Shown: piece after piece, positions 35,276 to 44,900 of the stretch
Numbering within the stretch: position 1 is the stretch's first letter
Layout: each line of letters starts with the position of its first letter
Assembly: GCA_015061115.1 (NCBI GenBank)
Contig: SUXE01000002.1
Span: 102,692 to 166,691, forward strand
DNA: 64,000 nucleotides
Direction: 5' to 3'
Source of the DNA: Bacteroidales bacterium
Lineage (GTDB): Bacteria; Bacteroidota; Bacteroidia; Bacteroidales; Paludibacteraceae
Position numbers and translations under genes: made by a program
Notes under the pieces: model-generated
What the model was told of the DNA's origin: nothing
Database searches by the model: none
The model's input: the letters and a program-made list of their open reading frames with translations, nothing else

Positions 35276-35917
35276 TTACGGATATAAAGCCTTTAGTTTT
35301 TGGTAGTTTAACATACCTTTTACCCAAAATGGCCAAAAACCAAATCTGAATATCTGACTTATTTGACCTGAACTCGTCAGAAATGTACATAAAGAATACA
35401 ATGAAATAGATGTTGTACTATCAAAACTATGATTTTGAATATTTATAATAGAATCCTTGGAATTAACAAAAACATCGCAAATATAACTATAGATAACATT
35501 AACAGAAATCTCTTGCTTTGCATTATAAATCTGGAATTTTTCCTTTTTCTTTTGCGATACAACAATTCTATTATTGAAAGAATCCAATTTTGTCTCATAA
35601 ATAGAATCCTTTTTTATATCAATCACACAAGCATGATATTTTGGAGAATCAACAAATTCACTCCATAAAACATCTTCAAATATCAAAATCGAATCATATT
35701 CAATAAAACAATCTTCTAATACTTCTAAATGTTTTTTTCTTTCTGTCTGAAAAAAATCAATTATTTCTTTTTTATTAAAAACCACATTATTCAAATCCGA
35801 TAATGATAAAACAGAATCCCCATGAACAATCTTGTCATAAATCTTTTCTTTGTCAGAAGCTGAAGCTCTGACAAAGAAAAACATTGACATCATTAATACA
35901 AAAAAAATTCTCATCAC
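35276..35917 (-). CDS. Immunity protein candidate of the expressed Rhs toxin
   Basis: A 213-aa protein with a signal peptide (MRIFFVLMMSMFFFVRASA, Met 1 or 2), starting 9 nt after the stop of the 3496-aa Rhs gene and therefore the last gene of the operon. No recognised domain. The export signal suggests it blocks the HELSH peptidase tip in the periplasm. A truncated duplicate lies at 21103-21453. Immunity role inferred from position and from the general layout of Rhs loci. Confidence 0.7.
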   Translation of the reverse strand: MMRIFFVLMMSMFFFVRASASDKEKIYDKIVHGDSVLSLSDLNNVVFNKKEIIDFFQTERKKHLEVLEDCFIEYDSILIFEDVLWSEFVDSPKYHACVIDIKKDSIYETKLDSFNNRIVVSQKKKEKFQIYNAKQEISVNVIYSYICDVFVNSKDSIINIQNHSFDSTTSISLYSLCTFLTSSGQISQIFRFGFWPFWVKGMLNYQKLKALYP

Positions 35918-35926
35918 TACTATCTA

Positions 35927-38900
35927 TTAAAAAGAAGGTTTGTATTTAGTGGGCATAAAATATCTCCTATCATTAATACGATTATAATTATTATAAAAAG
36001 AAGGAGAGTTATCGTTATCCCTATATGCTACTGACCTATAAATACCCGAAGTTAGTGGTTCAATTAATCTTGTGTCAGGGTAGTTATTATCATAGAATTC
36101 TCTTAATGGTAACCGTGCTTCTGATCTCATTCTATTTTCCATATGAGTAGCATAAATTTCTGAATTCATAAAGCCACCAAAATCCACTGCTCTTGCCGCA
36201 CTTCCTCTGCTTTGAAAATCAATAACATGGGACAATTCATGACCTAAAACCAACCACTTAGGAGTAAACAAAGGAAACATTCCACTTAAAGTAGGAACTC
36301 TTTGATCATAACAAGAATTCAAATCCAAATAAATGGTAAAAAGATCAGTTGAATTGGTATGAGACCCTTTATAGCCATCAACATTTGCATTAGAATCATA
36401 TGATTCTATATAACAATTGTGGGTTCTGAAATAATCAACTATTTCCTTTCCTGTTTCTGTTTTATCATTTAGCTGTCTATATTCGTTTCTAAATTTATTA
36501 AGGAATGAATTTTCTCCCGGTGTATATTTATTATTGTCCCTATCATCATAATAACCTAAACTACCCATAGGATAAAAAGCATCTTTATCATAATCATACG
36601 CATAAAACTCCCCATCTTCATCATTTTTCACAAAAGGTGCATTTCCATCCGGATCCACCATCTTCACCGGATTTCCCATACAATAATTGTACGGGCTCAT
36701 TCCAGCATACTTCTCCCACATCGGATCCACACTCAGCCACATTGCTCCCGTAGGATCAAGATAGCGAGCTCCATAGTAGTAAAGACCAGTCTCGTTATCT
36801 AGTTCTTTGGCATTGAACAGGTAGTTTGTAGAGAATGAATTGTTTCTCTCTTCCACAAACACTTCACCATAAGGGATATATTCCACATGCTGAGCAATGT
36901 TTCCATCGGCATCAGTGACGTAAGATGTAGAACCAAGATGATCTGGGTGATAGAAGAATACAAGATTCTCTGGCTCTTCTGAATCCATAGTGGAGTCTTT
37001 CTCCACTTTCTCTTTTTCTGGAGCAGAATACTCATAACCAAGAGCCTTGAATCTCTCGCCTACATTGCCTTTCTGGAAATCAGAAATCTTCTTTCCTCCT
37101 GCCATCTCCACACGTCTTGGATCTGCTCCGAAGCCATCTTCATTACCAAGCTTCGAAGCTATTCTTTGCGAAGCTGCGTAAATATGTTTCGTGTATGCAC
37201 CTCCATTCGACACTACGAAATATGGACTGACATAGGCTGTGAATTTTGTCACTGCATCGTTTCCGCCAACCTTCTTTCCATTGACATGAACCATTTCTGT
37301 CTCGCTTGTCAGCTTCACTGTACGCTCGCCAGCGGCGTCGTAGAAGTAGCAAGACACGCTTCCGTTGTTGTTCACGGCAAGTAGGCGGTTCTCCTCATCC
37401 CATAGGAAGGATTTCAACACGTCTTTCTCTTCTGTCGCTTCCTGCTCTCCTTCTGGATTCTCCTCCTCATTCTTTTTCTTTGCCACAGACACTGAGACCA
37501 TGTTTCCATTGTCATCAAACTCGTAATCCTGAGTATGGAGATTCTTTAGCAACTCCTGTTCTGGATCAAAATTGTCATTTGGATCCATATTTGTTCTATC
37601 CACATTATACTGCTTCGTCTCCACCGAGGCAAGTTGCATCGGATTGTCGTTGCTGTAGTTGTAGTTGAACTCATGGCCTGCTGATAATGTGCCGGCAAAC
37701 TGCAGATTTGTCTGAGTCATCGTCATCTTCTTGCTCATGATGTTGTAGAGGTTGTCGTAACCCATTTCAAGATGATAATTGGCTGTCTTGCTGCCATCAA
37801 ACGAGTTGAAGTTGCCTGTCGCTGTTTTCAGTCTGTGCCAGTCGTCATACGTATATGTATGGCTCGTCGTTCCGCCGATTTCCGCATTCAACGCCTTTTC
37901 TTTGTCTATGGCATTAACAACGCTCAAAATGTTGTTCACTTTGTCGTATGTATACGTGTTGTTCAAGAAAACTTTTTCTTCCTTGTTGGCAACCGTCATG
38001 TTCTTCAATCGGCGTAATCCGTCCTCATACTTATACGTTGTCTCTGTGCCGTTTCCATATCTGATGAAAGATCGCTGCTCGTACTCATCATATTTGATTT
38101 CGTCGATATACGTGCAAATATAATTCTTTTGACCAAGAATCTTCTTCAACTGACCTCCTAAATTATAATAATATTTGATTTTTTCGCCGTCAGGATAAAT
38201 CATTTCCTGGATTCGGTTCCATGAATCGTATTTCCACTCGGTCGTGTATGTCGCCACGTCTACACCTGGAATTATGATGGTTCTGCGGATCTTCTCCACC
38301 TCTCCCATCTTGCCGTAGAAGTATTCCTGGGCTCCGCTTCCGTCCTCCACCAAAGCCAATCGTCCGACTCTGTTGTGCTTTGCGTCCACGCCTCCGTAAG
38401 TGTATTTCACATTGTTCTTCCACTTGTCGTTGCCGTATATCTGCTCCACCAAGCGGTTGTACTCATACTTGTATGTCACCACGTCTCCCTTGCCTGTCGT
38501 CTTCGTCAAGACGTTGCCAAGATTGTCATATGTGAACGTCGTCTTTCCTGCAGAAAGATTATCAACCGACAGTTTGCGGCCTGCCATATCGTAAGTGTAC
38601 TCAGTGAATTTACCTGCAGGATCTGTGACTTTAAGCAGCTGGCCGATTCCGTCGAAATCGAATTCCGTCGTCGCTGGATCTCCACCGTCTTTATCTTTAT
38701 GGTGCTTGACTGTCTTCAATGTATGCTCCGTTCCGTCGGTATACGCATCCGCAACCATACCCTCCGCATCGGTGATTGTCGTCTTCAATTTGTCATCATC
38801 GATGCTATACTCCATCTTCGTCACATAAGGTGTGCCCTTCTCGTCATAAACCGTTTTTTCATTAGGTCTATCGAACGCATCATACGTTGTCAAATCAAGT

Positions 38901-41900
38901 TTAAGATCGCTGAATTTACATGTCAAATTCTCCATTTCGCTCTTCAAGCAAGTTGTTGGAGCATAATGAGATAGTTCACGACCCAAAGCGTCAAACGTCG
39001 TTTTTCCACTGACAATCATGAATTTATCGTCGCCATCTATCTCCGCACTCTTACGTGCCTGCAACTCGCGTCCGAATCCGTCCACAATATTGACTGTGAT
39101 CATCGCCTGATCCTCATGCTGAGGGTCATAATGATAAGTCTTTGCCATACGGATCTTGTCTCCGCTGAAATACTCATATTTGATTGTGTAAGGAGCTCCA
39201 GAGCTCAACTCATTAGGTGCGATCACCTTCGTCACACGTCCAAGATCATCGATCTCATACTCTGTGATGAAACCGTTCATATCCTTGACACTCAATGGAA
39301 TACCATAGCGGTAGTCGTAGTTGAATATGTCGCTCCTGTAGCCGAAGCCGTCAGTCACACGGATAGGATACATCCTGTGCTTCTTGTCGTACTCATAAGT
39401 GTACGTCATGCGTTTATTCATAAGGTTGCCTCCCGTCGCCTGAGGCATAATCTTCTCTATGATATTACCTAGAGTATCATACTTGAATTCAACCTCAGCA
39501 GTCTCTCCTCCCAAATACTGGGTCATCTTGGTCATTGAAGTTGGGTTGTAGCCCGACTCTTTGTTATTATCCAACATATCGTATTCAGCAGAGACGTGAC
39601 GCATTGTTTGGTCGCCAGACTTGACCACCACATCTATAGGCAATCCGAACACTCCAGTCTCCTCATCATAATCCTTATACTGAATTGTTGTCGTATAGCT
39701 TGCATTAGTGATGCCGTCTGTATATTTGTATTCTGTCAGATTGCCAAAATCGCCATACGTGTTCTCAATAATATTTGTTGTGACATTATCGTCTTTGATT
39801 TCATTCTCTCCACTCTCACCATTTTCATTACCCTCATCATTCTTTGGCTCAAATCTCATCGTCGTAGATTTGACAGGGGCGACGAAGATGCGAGATGCCT
39901 CATCATCCAGAGTTGTGGCAGCCACATCTCTTTCATTAGTAATGTTTCCTTTACCAGAAACATCATACATCTTCAATTTAGAGGTCTCCTTGCTGAAGAA
40001 ATGCATCTGATCTGCATCACAGACATAAGAGCCGATAGCTGTTCCAGAAGTGTAGTAGTTGGTAGTATCATAATTCTGCACAATCTGGCTCTCTACAACC
40101 GAATTTCCTTCCTCGTTGACGTTCATTCTCTTTGTTCTGACCTCCGCGAATCCGTAGAAATCACGCTCACGTCTGTCTCGCTTACCGCCAGAATAGTCGA
40201 ACTCAGTGACAACAGAAGGACAGTCAGCCTTGTCTCTCTGGGTATCTGTCACCGTCAACTTAGACATCACCCACTTACCTCCAGGATGCTGCTGAGTAGG
40301 AGTGGAATGTATGTATTCCAACTCATATCTACCACCGAACGGAGTGGTTACGGATTTAAGCTTGTTAGTCGCGCCGATATTGGAAAGGCGAACCTTCAAA
40401 TCATCGATTTTCTCAGACTCCAAAACATCAGGGAATCCATCACCATTAAAATCACCAAACGCACGATCAGTTGTCGAATAAGATCCAGAAGCGGCACCTC
40501 CTCCAGAAGCAACGATTTTTACAAACACGGCTGGGAATCCAATTGTAGCGTCGCCATTGATGGATGCCGAATTCGCTGAACTAGTTCCTAAAACGAATTC
40601 CTCCTTGTGTTCAGTTTCTATAGGTGCCTGTTCAAACCCATTTCCTGTATTTATATAGACTCTCGAACCTTTTGGATTTACATCACCAATCAAATCACCA
40701 AGCTGAGGTATTTTAGTCAGAAGATTAATAGGGAAACTGGTATTTGAAGGTGCAGCCAATATTCCAGAAACAACCAAATCAGGAAGTCCATCACCATTTA
40801 TATCTCTCAAATCACACAATGTGCTGGTAGACGTAGACGATCCAGACAATCCTCCACTAATACTTCCCGCACAATAAGTATGTCCAGTAGCAAGATTTGA
40901 GATTTTTTCCATAAACGAGCCTGATCCACCTTTATTTCTTGAAAGAGAGAAACTCTTTCTGATGTTTATATCTTTCTTGTTTTCTTCACTAAATATATTC
41001 TTATTAACCAAAGATATTTTATCGCTAAAACCATAACCGATATTATAAGAAACTGACATTTCGTCGTCTGACATGCTCACTTTATCAAGCAAACCGTCTC
41101 CGTTCATATCAACCATGGCATATTTATTTTTTTCTCGTCCTATTCTACCACCAAAAGAAACGGATGCCTCAACAGATGCTTCTCTTGCAATCGATTGATT
41201 ATTAATAAATCCTGGGCCAGCTGTTTTAGAATCACAAGGGAAAGTGTGTACAGCAAATCCCTTGCCCACACCCAAACCTTGAGATTGTGATTGATCAAGC
41301 AGTTCGTTTGAACTTATGGTAAGATCACTTAGTCCTCCCAATGGATTAGTATACTTCACTGTACCGTTCTCAATAATATCCGGATATCCGTCACCATTCA
41401 TATCTACAAATCCATTCTTTGAGCCTCCTTCTCCGTCAAAATCAATTGAACAAGAATAACCGAATGCTCCAACATTTCCTCCATTTGAAGATGCCTCTGA
41501 AACCAAATCAATACCACACGCTCCATTTGCCGGAATATCACTAAATCTTTCCATTGGATCCTTTGCAATCACTTCCTGGTCATCTAATCTGGATGATAGC
41601 ATGGTCGTTTTGCCAACACCATTAATGCTTACTTGCTTGCCTTTTTCAAGTTTCTTAGGAAGACCAACCCACATTTCGGTCGCTGCGTCTGGAGTCATTG
41701 TCACGAACGCATTTTCATCTTTGTCAATATTTGGAATATTGTTTTGATCTTCAAAATATTCAGGGTCTTTATCCTGAAGACCTTCTGTATACTCTGCATT
41801 TACATCATTTCTCAAATATTCCAAATCCAAATCTTCTTTGTATCTGTAATATGTCTTGCCCTTATCATTATCCGTGAATTCATTGGCAATATATCCAAAC

Positions 41901-44900
41901 TGACCCCAATTTCTGTAGAGTGGTCCAAATTTGAGGTCTGATAAAATTCCATGGAAAGCTATATTTTCCAATTTGGCGTCATATAAGCTGACTGTGCTCT
42001 CCTTAGTGCCAGTTGTCTCATTTCCATACTGATCAACAATCGTATATTCATAATTTGTCGTATGATTGGCATATACCTTCAATTCTGATTTCAAAACATT
42101 CACTTCAAACTCAGAATCAGTATAATACTCCAACCAAACTCCAGAGAAGTTCTCATCATCATTGTTGAGCAGATATTCCGACAACAAACTGTTCTCTTTC
42201 TGCAACTGAACTGGCAGATAAGATCCATTTTCATCCAACTCAAAAGAAATATGCTCGCACTTTCCATCTTTTTTGAGAACTAATCGAACAGGAACATTCT
42301 TTACATTTTCTCCTTCGAATTCAAATTGAGGAACCACATAAAACTCAGACAATACTGTAGAAAGTGGTGCGGTAACATCTACATCCTCTTCCGTCTCTTT
42401 ATTATCCTTGTCCACACTGACCACATGTTTCTCTTTCCATGTCATCATCTTTTCTGTTTCAGATGGATCCTCCTCTATTGAAATACCATCAAACCAAACA
42501 TTATTGTCGCCTTCAATCTGAGACAAAACAGGTGTGATTGTTCTCTCTGTTCCGTGATACAACTCGTTTGCAAATATAGAGAATCCGGAAATAAACTTTT
42601 GAGTTTCACTAACTTCATTTCCATCATCATCATGGCCTGTATACTCTATTCTTGGCGATACTTCAACATTATTGAAATCAATATTTGATTTTGTTTTAAG
42701 ATTACATGACAATGAATATACATATCCGTCTTTAATATCCTCAAGAGAGAAAAGGTTTTCTTTTATTATTTCCTGTTTCCCTTTTTTTCCATCAAACTCA
42801 TACTTAGCCAACAAAAATTCTCTTGATGTATTTTGCTCAGATTCTGACGTCGATTCAGATGGCAGCTTCATTTCAGAAAGGACAACTTCCACATCGAAAT
42901 TATCAGTCAAATCGACCTTTTTATTTACATCAAGAATAAATTTAGCCACATCATATCCATTATAATTGGATTTCAATTGTATACTGGCAAAATTATTCAT
43001 GTGTAAGAAGAAATCTTTCTCTGAATCATACGTGCTGAGTGACAATCCATTGACATCTGTTCCGAAATTTTCAACATATGTTACCACTGGAGACCACACG
43101 ACATTATCATCCTCTCCGTTTGAATCGAACTTGTCTCCAGACTGTATACGGAAGAACAATCTGTCTCCCTTCTTTACCGGAATCGGTGCAGTTGACGAGA
43201 CTGAGATATCAGTGTTTTTATCAGTTATGTTTATTCTTTTGATCAAAGTTTCCTCATTCTGGACACTCAACACAACTCCGTCTGAATTGTTGCCGACCAA
43301 CGACGCTTTTCCTGAGAATGTCACATTGCCATCATAAGGTGCCACCCATACACGAACAACATCATGCATCGGACTTTGCTTTGCATTCTCTATTGTTTTC
43401 GCATTCAACTCATTAATCTTTTCTTGAGAAGGTTCATATTTAAAACCTGATGCATAAATCGGATTTGCAGTTTTACCACTATTTTCCTCAAACACAGGGA
43501 TATAACGATTATTGGATTCACTCCATTCCAATCTATTAAACTTAACAGTTCCTTCATCAACCAAATCCACCAAGCCATCACCATTGACATCCGAAAAATA
43601 TACAGATGTTGTGGATTCTGTTGATCCATGATCATAGCCCAATGAAACGCTTAAATTTCCCAATCCAGCCACCAATTTTCCTCCAATAGATCTCGTTTTT
43701 GAGCTTGTCTTTGACAATTCGGAAATTCCATTTACAGGAATAGCACCGCCAAATTTATCTTTTCCCAAACAAGGTCGATAATATATATTCTTAGTATCCC
43801 CATCTTTATAAACCAAGTCGGACAAACCATCTCCATCTATATCCATATATGTGACAGCACCAGCTGATGTTGAATGATTACATGAATATGCAGCACCAAC
43901 AGTATTTGACTTTGCCTCAAGATGTCCATCATTTAGACCCACTCCGCCATACACATCGAAAGAGCCTGACAAAGAACTGGATGTTCCGAGTGCAGACAAA
44001 TTCCCTGTGACTTTTGCCAAGAAATTTGGACCATATACATCCACCTTGATGTTATCATCATTATCTTGTCTAATTTGAACAGGAGATGAAGATCCAAAGT
44101 ATTTTCCGTCTGATTCTGAAATATTGTTGTGATACTCAAAATGATTATTTGAGATTTCCTTTTTACCAACCATATGCCTTACCTTTGACAAAAGGACACT
44201 CTCAAACATTCCTTTTTCATAATCAAACGCATATGATCGCAATGGGTTCGTTTCATTGTCATAGAAGACAGAAACATTTGTCAAAAGATAATCCTGACCT
44301 GTAAAAAAACCATATCGTCCGCTTGTTGTTGTCTTGGACGAAATATTGTTATTGCTCTTCACATCTTTTACGGAAGTAGCATAAGAGAAGCTGACTACTG
44401 TGTGAGCCTTTTCTCCTGAATTTCCAGCTGAGACAGATGATAATCGCAACGACTTTGCTGAGAATTTATCCACATAGGCTGTCTCATACTCATACTCTAT
44501 CCAATCGCCATGAAACTCCTGTACTCGCACAAGTTTCCATTCTGCGATCACATCTTTTCCTTCATGGTTTTTGCCCATCAACACTCCCTTCATACTGCCA
44601 TCGGCGTTCTTCTTTCCGTAGTAGTACTTCATTCCGCTCTTGTCTGTCACTACCCATGTGTACTCGGCAGGGCTGTTTCCTAAACGAACAATCTTTGAGA
44701 ACGAGCCCTCTTTTCTTGGATGGAATGTCACAGCTCCATCCGTTCTTTTTACTTCCGATCTTTTAATCTGATTTAGTGCTCTGTGTGCAAGATAATTCAC
44801 TCCACCGTTATCCAACACGAGCATTGAGCCATCCATCAAATATGTCTCTGTCTCTAAAATGTCATCGTATCTTGGCACTCCCCATCTTGTCTCGACGCTG

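Noticed and set aside
39596..40579. Long plus-strand frame of 327 aa opposite the giant Rhs gene
   Set aside because: It is the antisense shadow of the conserved Tc-B region; the translation is biased (His/Ile/Ser-rich) and matches no family.
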